Positions 36,868 through 44,837 of a stretch of DNA of 45,135 nucleotides are shown piece after piece. The stretch covers positions 1 to 45,135 of the forward strand of contig DATBZS010000089.1 of NCBI GenBank assembly GCA_036513075.1. Reading direction: 5' to 3'. The stretch comes from Bog-756 sp036513075. GTDB lineage: Bacteria > Actinomycetota > Acidimicrobiia > Acidimicrobiales > RAAP-2. The position numbers and the translations under genes are program-made. The notes below the pieces were generated by a model. That model was given only the letters and a program-made list of their open reading frames with translations, had not been told where the DNA came from and ran no database searches. Each line of letters begins with the position of its first letter. Position 1 is the first letter of the stretch.

Positions 36868-38262
36868 GTGCTCACGCTCCACGACACCGCGACCGGCCAG
36901 GTGGCCCCACTCCGGCTGCGGGAGCCCGGCAAGGTCTCCCTCTACGTGTGCGGTTTGACGGTCGACGGCGAACCCCACCTCGGGCACGGGCGGTTCACCC
37001 TGGTGTTCGATGTGCTCCGCCGGTACCTGCTCTTCAGCGGGCTGGAGGTGAACTACGTCTCGAACATCACCGACATCGAGGACAAGATCATCGAGCGGGC
37101 GGCGGCCGAGGGCGTCCCCATCGACGAGTTCACGGCGGCCAACGAGGCCCTGTGGTGGGAGATGGTCGATGCCCTCGGGGTGCTCCGGCCCGACGTGACG
37201 CCCCATGCCACCGCCTACGTCGACCGGATGATCGACCTCGTCGCCGACCTGGTGGGTCGAGGCGTGGCCTACGAGACGACCACCGGGGTGTACCTGTCGG
37301 TGCTCGACGTCCCCGGCTACGGGCTGCTGGCCCGCCAGCCCCTCGACTCGTTGAGGGCCGGAGCAAGGATCGAGGCCGACGAGGAGAAGCGGTCGCCCCT
37401 CGATTTCGTCCTGTGGAAGAAGGCCAAGCCGGGAGAGCCGAGCTGGGACGCCCCGTGGGGTGCCGGCCGGCCCGGGTGGCACACCGAGTGCGTGGTGATG
37501 TCCCTCGACCTCCTCGGCGAGGGGTTCGAGTTGCACGGCGGCGGGCAGGATCTGATGTTCCCCCATCACGAGAACGAGCGGGCCCAGGCGGTGGCCGACG
37601 GCAAGGAGTTCGCCCGCCACTGGATGCACAACGGCTGGGTGACCGTCGGCGGGGAGAAGATGTCCAAGTCACTCGGCAACTTCACCTCATTGGCCGACCT
37701 TCTGGCCCGCAGCGACGCCCGCGCCTACCGGCTGCTGGTGCTGCGCTCCCACTACCGGTCGCCCATCGAGGTGACCCCCGAGACCATCGCCCAGGCCGAG
37801 GCCGGACTGGCCCGACTCGACGAGATGGCCCGGCGGTTCTCCCTCGCTGACCCGTTGGCCGACGGACCGCTCGTCGGGCCGGCGTCACCGTCCGGCCCCG
37901 TCGAGGAGGAGGCGGTGGCCGCGTTCGTGGCCGCCATGGACGGTGACCTCGACACCCCCGGGGCACTGGCCACCGTGTTCGAGCTGGCCCGGCGGGCCAA
38001 CGCCGCAGCCGACGCCGCCGACGACGAGGCCGCGGGCACCGCGGCCCGCACCGCCGCACTGCTGGCCGGTGCCCTCGGCCTCCGGCTCGGTGGCGGTGCC
38101 GGAGCCGAGGTCGACGACGCGGCGGCCGACCTGGTCGCCCGGCGCGACGAGGCCCGGGCCGCGCGGGACTGGGCCCGAGCCGACGCCCTGCGGGCCGATC
38201 TCGAGGCTGCCGGTTGGCTGGTCGAGGACAGCGCCTCGGGGACCCGCATCCGTCGCCGGTAG
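36868..38262 (+). CDS. cysS: Cysteinyl-tRNA synthetase
   Basis: A 464-residue class I synthetase charging tRNA-Cys. SLYVCGLTVDGEPHLGHGRF holds Cys28 (zinc ligand) and the HIGH-like HLGH at 37-40. NYVSNITDIEDKIIERA, GRPGWHTECVVMS and GGGQDLMFPHHENERAQA give the remaining zinc ligands Cys, His and Glu. KMSKS is at 264-268 in GGEKMSKSLGNF. The C-terminal helical DALR-type region is Ala-rich. GTG 36868 is preferred over in-frame starts from 36814, which overlap valS. An MshC-type cysteine ligase was considered, but the DALR-type C-terminus and overall length favour CysS. No Shine-Dalgarno; leaderless geometry. Confidence 0.94.
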   Translation: MLTLHDTATGQVAPLRLREPGKVSLYVCGLTVDGEPHLGHGRFTLVFDVLRRYLLFSGLEVNYVSNITDIEDKIIERAAAEGVPIDEFTAANEALWWEMVDALGVLRPDVTPHATAYVDRMIDLVADLVGRGVAYETTTGVYLSVLDVPGYGLLARQPLDSLRAGARIEADEEKRSPLDFVLWKKAKPGEPSWDAPWGAGRPGWHTECVVMSLDLLGEGFELHGGGQDLMFPHHENERAQAVADGKEFARHWMHNGWVTVGGEKMSKSLGNFTSLADLLARSDARAYRLLVLRSHYRSPIEVTPETIAQAEAGLARLDEMARRFSLADPLADGPLVGPASPSGPVEEEAVAAFVAAMDGDLDTPGALATVFELARRANAAADAADDEAAGTAARTAALLAGALGLRLGGGAGAEVDDAAADLVARRDEARAARDWARADALRADLEAAGWLVEDSASGTRIRRR

Positions 38263-38368
38263 GGCACACTCCGGTGGTCCGGGCGACACATCTGTTGCCG
38301 GTCGTGAACGCCGTGTGAACACACCCGTTTCGGGCCAATTCTCGGGGAGTGCGGCGAGGCGCGACTGC

Positions 38369-38498
38369 TAGCGTTTTCTGTGTCGGAGAGGCCCCGTCGG
38401 TCGGCGGCGGTCGGCCCGTCCCCAGCGGGGACGGTCGGCCCCGAAGTCGGTGGGAGCTCACTGAGCACCATGCAGGTGGAGGAAAGGGGAACGCCGCC
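38369..38498 (+). promoter_or_regulatory. Promoter and long structured leader of the cold-shock gene
   Basis: TAGCGT (38369-38374) is a TANNNT -10, giving a leader of roughly 118 nt. The leader contains a 7-bp hairpin, CGTCCCC-AGC-GGGGACG (38417-38433), and GGAGGAAAGG near the start codon. Long leaders are usual for cold-shock mRNAs. Confidence 0.5.
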
Positions 38499-38708
38499 GT
38501 GGCTTCCGGAACAGTGAAGTGGTTCAACGCGGAGAAGGGCTTCGGCTTCATCTCCCAGCCGGACGGGGGTGCCGACGTGTTCGTGCACCACACCGCCATC
38601 CAGATGAACGGATTCCGCTCCCTCGAGGAGGGTCAGGCCGTTGAGTTCGACCTGCAGGAGGGCCCGAAGGGCCTCCAGGCCGTCGACGTGCGCCCCGTTC
38701 CGGTTTAG
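38499..38708 (+). CDS. Cold-shock protein (CspA family)
   Basis: A 69-residue cold-shock domain protein, a small five-stranded beta barrel that binds single-stranded RNA and melts structure in mRNA at low temperature or under stress. ASGTVKWFNAEKGFGFISQPDG carries RNP1 (KGFGFI) and DVFVHHTAI carries RNP2. Phe/His aromatic RNA-contact residues are intact. The C-terminus EGQAVEFDLQEGPKGLQAVDVRPV completes the fold. GTG 38499 matches the family N-terminus; a longer in-frame start at 38349 runs through the leader and is rejected. Monocistronic, ending in a strong hairpin. Confidence 0.96.
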   Translation: MASGTVKWFNAEKGFGFISQPDGGADVFVHHTAIQMNGFRSLEEGQAVEFDLQEGPKGLQAVDVRPVPV

Positions 38709-38725
38709 ACCCCGCACCTGCACCG

Positions 38726-38744
38726 GGCCCGGCGCTGCCGGGCC
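38726..38744 (+). terminator. Terminator hairpin after the cold-shock gene
   Basis: GGCCCGGC-GCT-GCCGGGCC is a perfect 8-bp stem with a 3-base loop, 18 bp after the stop codon. The following tract is C-rich rather than U-rich. Confidence 0.55.
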
Positions 38745-38839
38745 TGTCCCGCCCACTCCGTGGTCGCGGTCGTCACCATGGCGGGCCTCGGTCAGTCGCC
38801 CCTGCCTGCGGGCGGTGGCACGACCCGGTAGGGGGGTGG

Positions 38840-38877
38840 TTGCCACTTGTGCACGATCTTGGTTACTATTGAGTAAC
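38840..38877 (+). promoter_or_regulatory. Promoter with overlapping operator for the acyl-CoA dehydrogenase
   Basis: TTGCCA (38840-38845), 18-bp spacer, TACTAT (38864-38869). The -10 lies inside the inverted repeat GTTACT-ATTG-AGTAAC (38862-38877), 6-bp arms with a 4-bp centre. A bound repressor would block the promoter. The cognate regulator is not encoded beside it. Confidence 0.6.
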
Positions 38878-38977
38878 TAGCAACGACCCGCCGGCGACGG
38901 CGAGCGTGCGGCCAGGCCGCCGACACCGGTCGATGACGTGCATGAGGGGCCCACGGGCCAGAACGGAGCAGTGCACC

Positions 38978-40192
38978 ATGTCTGAATTCTCCCTGGACCT
39001 CGACGAGGATCAGCTGCAACTCCAGAAGTGGGTCCACGACTTCTCGGAGAACGTGGTCCGCCCCGCAGGCCACGAGTGGGACGAGCGCGAAGAGACTCCC
39101 TGGCCGATCATCCAGGAGGCGGCCAACATCGGCCTCTACTCGTTCGAGTTCGTCGCCAACGCCTTCCTGGACAAGAGCGGGCTGCTCATGCCCATTGCCG
39201 CCGAGGAGCTGGCCTGGGGCGACGCCGGCATTGCCCTGGCCATCCTGGGCAGCACCCTGGGCCTGGCGGGCATCGCTGGCAACGGCACCCCCGAGCAGCT
39301 GATGGAGTGGGGCCCGCAGTGCTTCGGCACCCCCGAGAAGATCCAGACGGCCGCCTTTGCGGTGTCCGAGGCCGATGCCGGCTCCGATGTCTCGTCGCTG
39401 CGGACCCGCGCCGTCTACGACGAGGCCAAGGACGAATGGGTGCTGAACGGCACCAAGACATGGATCACCAACGGTGGCATCGCCGATATCCATGTCGTGG
39501 TGGCCTCGGTCGAGCCCGAGCTCGGGTCCCGCGGCCAGGCCAGCTTCATCGTGCCGCCCAACACCCCCGGGATCTCCCAGGGCCAGAAGTTCCTGAAGAT
39601 GGGCATCCGCGCATCCCATACCGCCGAGGTCATCCTCGACGACTGCCGGGTGCCGGGCCACTGCCTGCTGGGTGGCAAGGACAAGCTCGACGAGAAGATC
39701 GCCCGGGCCAAGGAAGGCAAGAAGAGCGGTTCCCATGCAGCCATGAAGACCTTCGAGGGCTCCCGCCCGACGGTCGGCGCCCAGGCCCTCGGCATCGCCC
39801 GGGCCGCCTACGAGTACTCGCTCGACTACGCCAAGGAGCGCAAGGCCTTCGGTCGGGCCATCATCGAGAATCAGGCCATCGCCTTCAAGCTGGCCGACAT
39901 GAAGACCCGCATCGACGCCTCCCGCCTGCTCGTGTGGCGGGCCTCGTGGATGGGTGCCAACGGCAAGGAGTTCACGTCGGGTGAGGGCTCGATGTCGAAG
40001 CTCTACGCCGGTGAGACCGCCGTCTACGTGACCGAGGAGGCCATCCAGATCCTGGGCGGCTACGGCTACGTGCGCGACTACCCGGTCGAGCGCTGGCACC
40101 GCGACTCGAAGATCTTCACCATCTTCGAGGGCACCAGCGAGATCCAACGCCTGATCATCAGCCGGGCCATCTCCGGCGTTCACATCAAGTAG
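38978..40192 (+). CDS. Acyl-CoA dehydrogenase
   Basis: A 404-residue flavoprotein catalysing alpha,beta-dehydrogenation of an acyl-CoA in beta-oxidation or a related pathway, passing electrons to ETF. The N-terminal helical domain has QLQKWVHDFSENVVRPAGHEWDE; the central part has AFAVSEADAGSDVSSL and KTWITNGGIADIHVVVA. The C-terminal domain has YAKERKAFGRAIIENQAIAFKLADM and GGYGYVRDYPVERWHRDSKIFTIFEGTSEIQRLIISRAI, where the Glu of FEGTSEIQ is at the usual catalytic-base position. ATG 38978 follows GGAG; the longer start at 38906 crosses the leader. Chain-length specificity cannot be read from sequence. A phosphatase-like gene follows after 62 bp. Confidence 0.95.
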   Translation: MSEFSLDLDEDQLQLQKWVHDFSENVVRPAGHEWDEREETPWPIIQEAANIGLYSFEFVANAFLDKSGLLMPIAAEELAWGDAGIALAILGSTLGLAGIAGNGTPEQLMEWGPQCFGTPEKIQTAAFAVSEADAGSDVSSLRTRAVYDEAKDEWVLNGTKTWITNGGIADIHVVVASVEPELGSRGQASFIVPPNTPGISQGQKFLKMGIRASHTAEVILDDCRVPGHCLLGGKDKLDEKIARAKEGKKSGSHAAMKTFEGSRPTVGAQALGIARAAYEYSLDYAKERKAFGRAIIENQAIAFKLADMKTRIDASRLLVWRASWMGANGKEFTSGEGSMSKLYAGETAVYVTEEAIQILGGYGYVRDYPVERWHRDSKIFTIFEGTSEIQRLIISRAISGVHIK

Positions 40193-40254
40193 CGGACCCG
40201 GGCAGGGCGTCGGCTGTCCCCGCTCCGGGGACCGGCCCACCCGCCCGACACCCC

Positions 40255-40785
40255 ATGACGCCGATCCATCCCGAACCGCGCCGCGGTGGCCCCGTCCTCG
40301 TGACCCTCTGCACCGGCAACGCGGCTCGCTCGGTGATGGCCGGGGCCATATTGTGCGACGGGCCGCTGCCCGTCGTCACGGCCGGGACCCATGTGATCGA
40401 GGGACAGCCGATGAGTAGGCGCACCCGGGCCGCGCTCGAGGCGGTGGGCCGCAACGCCGACGGCCACCGCAGCCATCAGGTCACCGGGGCCGACATCGAT
40501 GATTCCGTGCTGATCCTGGCCATGGCCGCCGAGCACGTGGCCTACATCCGCCGCAAGCACCCTGACGCCGCTCGCCGGACGGCATCGATCAAACGGCTGG
40601 TCCGTGACCTGCCGCCCGGGCCGACGCCCCTGGTCGGCCGACTTGCTGCGCTGCGGCTCGATGAGGTGGAGCTCGGGTCGTGGGAGGACGTGGAGGACCC
40701 GGCCGGGGGCGAGGACGCCGACTACGTCTCGTGCGCCGAGGAGCTGGCCGACCTGTGCGTCCGGCTTCTACCCCTGCTCGACTAA
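40255..40785 (+). CDS. Low-molecular-weight protein-tyrosine-phosphatase-like protein
   Basis: A 176-residue protein with the CX5R phosphatase loop near its N-terminus: LVTLCTGNAARSVMAGAIL, Cys19 and Arg25 followed by Ser. The order CxGNxxRS is that of LMW phosphotyrosine phosphatases and thioredoxin-dependent arsenate reductases. The DVEDPAGGEDADY segment near residues 143-155 supplies the Asp-Pro general acid typical of the phosphatases. VTAGTHVIEGQPMSRRTRAAL and HRSHQVTGADID also fit. Arsenate reduction is less likely because no ars genes are near and the extra Cys pair is missing. It may share a transcript with the acyl-CoA dehydrogenase. Confidence 0.88.
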   Translation: MTPIHPEPRRGGPVLVTLCTGNAARSVMAGAILCDGPLPVVTAGTHVIEGQPMSRRTRAALEAVGRNADGHRSHQVTGADIDDSVLILAMAAEHVAYIRRKHPDAARRTASIKRLVRDLPPGPTPLVGRLAALRLDEVELGSWEDVEDPAGGEDADYVSCAEELADLCVRLLPLLD

Positions 40786-40861
40786 CGGCCCCCTCCTGAC
40801 GACAGGGGCCTGACGACACCGGCCTGACGTCGCGGGTCGCCTTCGGGCAGTGCCGACTTGG

Positions 40862-40867
40862 TAGCGT
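40862..40867 (+). promoter_or_regulatory. Putative -10 (TAGCGT) for leaderless FUSC gene
   Basis: TAGCGT, 6 nt, then GTG at 40874, with no Shine-Dalgarno between. Confidence 0.55.
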
Positions 40868-40873
40868 CGCCTG

Positions 40874-41725
40874 GTGGGCGCGGACACGTCTCCTCGGTCT
40901 TCCGATGGGCCACCATCGACGCCGACCCGACGGCGGTCGCGGGACTGGTGGGAGCGACACGACCCCGGTCTGCGGGCCACCAAGCGCTCGGCCCGGGCAG
41001 CACTGCTCGTCCCAGGCGTCTTCGCCATCGCAGTGTTCGGCGTGGGCAACGCCCAGACATCCCTCTTCGCCGTATTCGGATCGCTTGCACTTCTCCTGTT
41101 CGTTGACTTCGCCGGACCGGCGCCGGCCCGGCTCCGGGCCTACCTCGGATTGTGGATCGTCAGTGCCGTCCTCATCGCGGTGGCCACGTTGTGCTCGACC
41201 CATGTTGTCCTGGCAGCAGTGGCCATGGCCCTGGTCGGGTTCGTCGTCCTGTTTGCCGGCATCGTCAGTCCTCGGGCTGTCACCGGGTCGACCGCCGTCC
41301 TGTTGACCTTCGTGCTACCTGTCGCCGTGCCGGCGGGTGGCTCGGCGATCCCGGACCGGCTGCTCGGGTGGGCGCTGGCCGGTGTCATCTGCATCCCGGC
41401 CGCGCTCCTGGTGTGGACCGAGCGGTGGCACGATCAGCTCCGGGCCCGCCTGGCCGACGCGGCGGACGCCGTGGCTGAGCAGCTGAACGCCTTGGCCACA
41501 GCCGGCGACACCGATGACGCCAGGGTCCGGATGGATCACACGCTCGAAGAACTCCGGGCCCAGTACGAGGCCACTCCCTATCGGCCGACGGGGGCCGGGC
41601 CCACTGACGTCGCCCTGACAAACTTGGTCTCGCAACTCGAATGGGTCGGTGCCAGGGTCCGGGACATCCGTCCGGCGGCGACCCCGACGGTTCGGCCTTG
41701 CTGGCGAGCTGCGCCGATCGGCTGA
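40874..41725 (+). CDS. FUSC-family transporter, N-terminal half (frame broken)
   Basis: A 283-residue open frame with the first membrane block of a fusaric-acid-resistance-type (FUSC) protein. A basic cytosolic start is followed by about six hydrophobic segments between residues 40 and 180 (AALLVPGVFAIAVFG, SLFAVFGSLALLLFVDFAG, LGLWIVSAVLIAVATL, AVAMALVGFVVLFAGIVS, LLTFVLPVAVP, LLGWALAGVICIPAALLVW). Then a cytosolic helical domain with ERWHDQLRARLADAADAVAEQLNAL begins. Near 41665-41690 the family sequence passes to the next frame; after DIRPAA this frame reads non-family TPTVRPCWRAAPIG and stops. Adding one base there would give a single protein of about 729 residues, the normal FUSC size. 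Confidence 0.8.
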   Translation: MGADTSPRSSDGPPSTPTRRRSRDWWERHDPGLRATKRSARAALLVPGVFAIAVFGVGNAQTSLFAVFGSLALLLFVDFAGPAPARLRAYLGLWIVSAVLIAVATLCSTHVVLAAVAMALVGFVVLFAGIVSPRAVTGSTAVLLTFVLPVAVPAGGSAIPDRLLGWALAGVICIPAALLVWTERWHDQLRARLADAADAVAEQLNALATAGDTDDARVRMDHTLEELRAQYEATPYRPTGAGPTDVALTNLVSQLEWVGARVRDIRPAATPTVRPCWRAAPIG

Positions 41726-43062
41726 TCGCGGCCCGCGAGGCCGCCACCGATGCCGCCGTCGCCGATCTGGCGGGCGGGGCCGGGGCCCACGCGCCACCCG
41801 TGCCGGAGTCCGGGGGCACCGACACGGTGTCGTCGATCCGGGACATCGACCCCGGCTTTCCGGTCCGGATGGTGGCCTTCGCCGTCGAACAGCTGACCGA
41901 CGTGGCCCTCGATGCCCTGGGTGCCCGGCGCCACGACGCACCGCTTCCCGACCGATTGTCGTCGACCGTGCGCTCATACACCCGCGTGGCCGCCGGGCAC
42001 CTCACCCCGCGATCGGTCTGGTTCCGCAACAGCCTCCGAGGCGCGGTGGCGCTCGCCATTGCCGTGGCGGTGGCCGAGGCCACCACCGTGCAGCACGGGT
42101 TCTGGGTCGTGCTCGGCACCTTGTCCGTCCTGCGGTCGAATGTGTTGGGCACCGGGTCGACCGCGGTGCGGGCGGTGGCGGGCACCGCCCTCGGCTTCGT
42201 CCTCGGGTCCGCGATCCTGGTGGCGCTCACTACCCACGACACGTACCTGTGGGCCGTCCTACCGGTTGCCGTCCTGGTGGCCGGCATCGCCCCTTCGGCC
42301 ATCTCCTTCACCGCCGGTCAGGCAGGCTTCACCGTGATGGTGGTCGTGGTCTTCAACATCATCGACCCTGTCGGGTCGTCCGTCGGCCTGGTGCGTGTCG
42401 AGGACGTGGCCATCGGGACTGCGGTGAGCGTGGTGGTCGGGTTGCTGTTCTGGCCCAGGGGCGCCGCTGCCGAGCTCGCAAGGACACTCGTACAGGGCTA
42501 TGAGGCGGCCACCGGCTGGTTGGTCGCCGCCATCGATGACGTTGGTCGGGAAGGCCCGGTCGGCGACGGATCGCCCGACCGGAGACGGTCGACGGTCGCG
42601 GCCCAGCGACTGGACGACGCCTACCGGGAGTTCCTGTCGGAGCGGGGCGCCAAGCAGGTGCCCCTGGCGGTGGTGACCCACCTACTCACCGGGTGCGCGG
42701 CGATCCGTCTGTCGGCGCGGACACTCGAGCACCTCCCTGTCCTCGCCGCGCCGGGCGCCGCGCCGCCCATCCCCGAGGTCGTGGAGGCCCGGGCGACAGT
42801 TACGGCGTCATGCCGGTCGATGGAATTGTGGTTCTGCGGGGTGGCCGGGAGCCTCGGCGACAAGTCGCTCGTGGTAGCGGCCCCGGAACCCACCGACCCG
42901 CGGCTGCACCGCGAGCTGCTCGAGGCGTGGTCGGCCGTGTGGCGAGCCGGGCGACGCGAAGGGGTGTTCGCCGTCCTGCGCCTTCTGTGGGTCGAGGAGC
43001 GCCTGGACGACCTCCGCCAACTGCAGACCGAGCTGGCCAGCACCGCGCCGGAACTCTTCTGA
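41641..43062 (+). CDS. FUSC-family transporter, C-terminal half (frame broken)
   Basis: A 473-residue open frame whose similarity starts near DPDGSALLASCADRLIAAREAATDA, not at its formal ATG 41641, which lies inside the preceding frame. It has a cytosolic helical stretch, then the second membrane block: SVWFRNSLRGAVALAIAVAVAEATTVQHGFWVVLGTLSVLRSN, the FUSC hallmark, followed by VAGTALGFVLGSAILVAL, LWAVLPVAVLVAGIAPSAISFTAGQAGFTVMVVVVFNII and VEDVAIGTAVSVVVGLLFWPRG. A long C-terminal helical domain ends STAPELF. Such proteins are putative efflux pumps for aromatic acids or other compounds. Without its first half it is unlikely to work alone, unless the frame break is a sequence error. Confidence 0.8.
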   Translation: MGRCQGPGHPSGGDPDGSALLASCADRLIAAREAATDAAVADLAGGAGAHAPPVPESGGTDTVSSIRDIDPGFPVRMVAFAVEQLTDVALDALGARRHDAPLPDRLSSTVRSYTRVAAGHLTPRSVWFRNSLRGAVALAIAVAVAEATTVQHGFWVVLGTLSVLRSNVLGTGSTAVRAVAGTALGFVLGSAILVALTTHDTYLWAVLPVAVLVAGIAPSAISFTAGQAGFTVMVVVVFNIIDPVGSSVGLVRVEDVAIGTAVSVVVGLLFWPRGAAAELARTLVQGYEAATGWLVAAIDDVGREGPVGDGSPDRRRSTVAAQRLDDAYREFLSERGAKQVPLAVVTHLLTGCAAIRLSARTLEHLPVLAAPGAAPPIPEVVEARATVTASCRSMELWFCGVAGSLGDKSLVVAAPEPTDPRLHRELLEAWSAVWRAGRREGVFAVLRLLWVEERLDDLRQLQTELASTAPELF

Positions 43063-43077
43063 GCACCCGCCGGCCAT

Positions 43078-43090
43078 GGTGCCGGGCACC
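43078..43090. terminator. Short hairpin between convergent FUSC and GNAT genes
   Basis: GGTGC-CGG-GCACC, 5-bp stem with a 3-base loop, in a 46-bp convergent gap. Too short to be sure. Confidence 0.3.
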
Positions 43091-43108
43091 ACTACCCGCT
43101 GGGCCAGG

Positions 43109-43612
43109 TCACAATGCGAGCCGCATCGCCACCCGAGGTCCCATGGCGTCGAGTCCGCTGTCCCGCTCGTGGCTGCGGACGGCGTCGAGCCCGGGGGGCA
43201 GGTCGGTGACCACCTCGAACCCGACCCGCTGGTAGAACGGCGCGTTCCACGGCACGTCCCGGAACGTCGCCAACGTGACCCCCGACAGCGCTTGGCGGCG
43301 CGCCCATCGGATCGCCTCGTCGAGCAGGTCGCGGCCGATGCCATGACCGCCCCGTTCGGGCACCACAGACAGCTGGTCGATATGGGCCTCGTCATCGATC
43401 AGCAGCACGCTCACGAAGCCCACCGCCGGGACACCGGCGGCGAAGACGACCGCGGCACCGGTCAGTCGATCGTGGTCGTCATCGGGGAACGGGCCGATCC
43501 CGACCTGGGCCATGAGCTTGTCGGACTCCCGTTCGACCCACCGGAGGCGTTCGAACTCGGCGGACACCGCCGGCCGCACGACAGCGGGTGCTTCGCCGTT
43601 CCCGTCGGTCAC
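43109..43612 (-). CDS. GNAT-family N-acetyltransferase
   Basis: A 167-residue acetyltransferase. AVVFAAGVPAVGFVSVLLIDDEAHIDQLSVVPERGGHGIGRDLLDEAIRWARRQ contains the central strand and the acetyl-CoA loop RGGHGIG, and VTLATFRDVPWNAPFYQRVGFEVV is the typical C-terminal GNAT motif. It resembles small-molecule or antibiotic-type GNATs rather than the Pat-type domain encoded at 21175. It starts with GTG at 43612, 21 bp after the stop of the DUF4395 gene, so the two are probably one transcript. Substrate unknown. Confidence 0.9.
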   Translation of the reverse strand: MTDGNGEAPAVVRPAVSAEFERLRWVERESDKLMAQVGIGPFPDDDHDRLTGAAVVFAAGVPAVGFVSVLLIDDEAHIDQLSVVPERGGHGIGRDLLDEAIRWARRQALSGVTLATFRDVPWNAPFYQRVGFEVVTDLPPGLDAVRSHERDSGLDAMGPRVAMRLAL

Positions 43613-43633
43613 CGGGTGCGACGCCCGCCGCCG

Positions 43634-44134
43634 TTACCGGGTGGCGCGCTCGGCCATCCGCGGATGGCGCTTGGACAGGTCGGCGCACTCCTCGCACACC
43701 GACTCGGGGATGACCCCGAACCGCATCAGGATGGAGAAGGCCTTGCAGCCCAGGCAGATCCCGAAGGCCGCCTCCAAGAAGGCGGCGCAGGCCAGCAGGG
43801 CCACGACCACCCAGGCGGCGGTGGTCAGGCCGAACCCGAAGGACAGCACGAGGGCGGTGGTCGAGAAGACCACGCCAACGCCCTGGGCGAAACGCTTGGG
43901 GGCCCCCGGAACGGTCTTCGGGGGCCGGCCCAGCCACGGGACGACCACCCGGGAGGCGAGGAGGGCCAGCGGGCTGAAGCGGGGGCCGGCCAGCACCCGT
44001 GCCCAGAACCCGTAGGTGAGGGGGATCAGGATCCAGGGCTGGTCGAACGCGATGGCCGCCACGCACATGATGAAGACCCCGGTGGCCACGGCGCGGCCGA
44101 CATTGTCGTTGACGGGGTTGGGGTACGTGAACAC
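43634..44134 (-). CDS. DUF4395 membrane protein with two CxxC motifs
   Basis: A 166-residue membrane protein of the DUF4395 family, widespread in Actinobacteria and often found beside thioredoxin- or rhodanese-like genes elsewhere, though not here. It begins MFTYPNPVNDNVGRAV and has hydrophobic segments near 13-45 (ATGVFIMCVAAIAFDQPWILIPLTYGFWARVLAG) and 85-125 (GVGVVFSTTALVLSFGFGLTTAAWVVVALLACAAFLEAAFGICLGC). CLGCKAF at the end of the last helix and CEECADL near the C-terminus give two CxxC pairs, suggesting thiol redox or metal binding. The GTG start at 44134 has TAACCT exactly 6 nt upstream. Function unknown. Confidence 0.85.
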   Translation of the reverse strand: MFTYPNPVNDNVGRAVATGVFIMCVAAIAFDQPWILIPLTYGFWARVLAGPRFSPLALLASRVVVPWLGRPPKTVPGAPKRFAQGVGVVFSTTALVLSFGFGLTTAAWVVVALLACAAFLEAAFGICLGCKAFSILMRFGVIPESVCEECADLSKRHPRMAERATR

Positions 44135-44140
44135 ACCAAT

Positions 44141-44146
44141 AGGTTA
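44141..44146 (-). promoter_or_regulatory. Putative -10 (TAACCT) for leaderless DUF4395 gene
   Basis: TAACCT on the minus strand, 6 nt, GTG at 44134. Confidence 0.55.
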
Positions 44147-44248
44147 CCTGTCGGGTCGGGAATCGGCCACGCGATACGGCCGGAGCCAGACAGGTCGACT
44201 GGCGCAGGGCGACCCGCTCGTACATCCGTACAGGAGCACCGCTCCGAA

Positions 44249-44254
44249 TAGGGT
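44249..44254 (+). promoter_or_regulatory. Putative -10 (TAGGGT) for the SigK-like gene
   Basis: TAGGGT is 8 nt before the ATG at 44263; an in-frame GTG at 44257 is too close. No Shine-Dalgarno lies between, so the transcript is probably leaderless. Confidence 0.5.
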
Positions 44255-44262
44255 CTGTGCCG

Positions 44263-44837
44263 ATGGACCTGGAACAAGCCAGCGACGCCAGCCTGGTGGT
44301 TGCCGTCGCTCGTTGGCACGAACCCGCCCTGACCGAGGTGTACCGCCGCCACGGCGGCGCCGTCCACGCCCTGGCCCGCCGGATCCTGCGCTCCGAACCT
44401 CCGGCCGAGGAAGTCACCCAGGAGGTCTTCCTCGACCTCTGGCGGATGCCCGAGAAGTTCGACGCCCGGCGCGGCACCCTGCGCTCGTTCCTCCTGGCCC
44501 GAACCCATGGCAAGTCCGTCGACGTGGTGCGCTCCGAGGAGGCGCGCAAACGCCGTGAGGAACGGACCACCCGCGAGGCGGCCACCGCCTCCTACGACAT
44601 CGACCACGAGGTGTGGGACATGACGGTGGCCGACCAGGTCAAGGACGCCCTCGGTGCCCTGCCCGACGAGTTGCGCCGGCCCATCGAGCTCGCCTACTTC
44701 GGTGGGCGCACGTACCAGGAGGTGGCGGTCATGCTCGACCAGCCCGAGAGCACGGTGAAAAGCCGGATCCGCTCGAGCCTCGGCCGCCTGCGGGTCAACC
44801 TGATCGAACGGGGCATCGAACCGGCAGGAGCGGGCCT
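44263..44837 (+). CDS. SigK-like ECF RNA polymerase sigma factor (no stop codon where expected)
   Basis: An ECF sigma factor close to the SigK (ECF19) type. Region 2 is ALTEVYRRHGGAVHALARRILRSEPPAEEVTQEVFLDLWRMPEKFDARRGTLRSFLLARTHGKSVDVVR. Region 4 is ALGALPDELRRPIELAYFGGRTYQEVAVMLDQPESTVKSRIRSSLGRLRVNL. About 190 residues cover the whole family. The end given here is where coding character switches to the anti-sigma frame. In its own frame no stop occurs before the window edge, and beyond 44838 the codons (CGA, TCA, AGA, AGG) are unlike real genes here. At 44839-44841 the codon is TGG, exactly where a TGA would form a GTGA overlap with the anti-sigma start. Confidence 0.88.

Noticed and set aside
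44228..44233. GTAC repeats upstream of the SigK-like gene
   Set aside because: GTAC is self-complementary and short; no convincing operator or -35 could be built around it.
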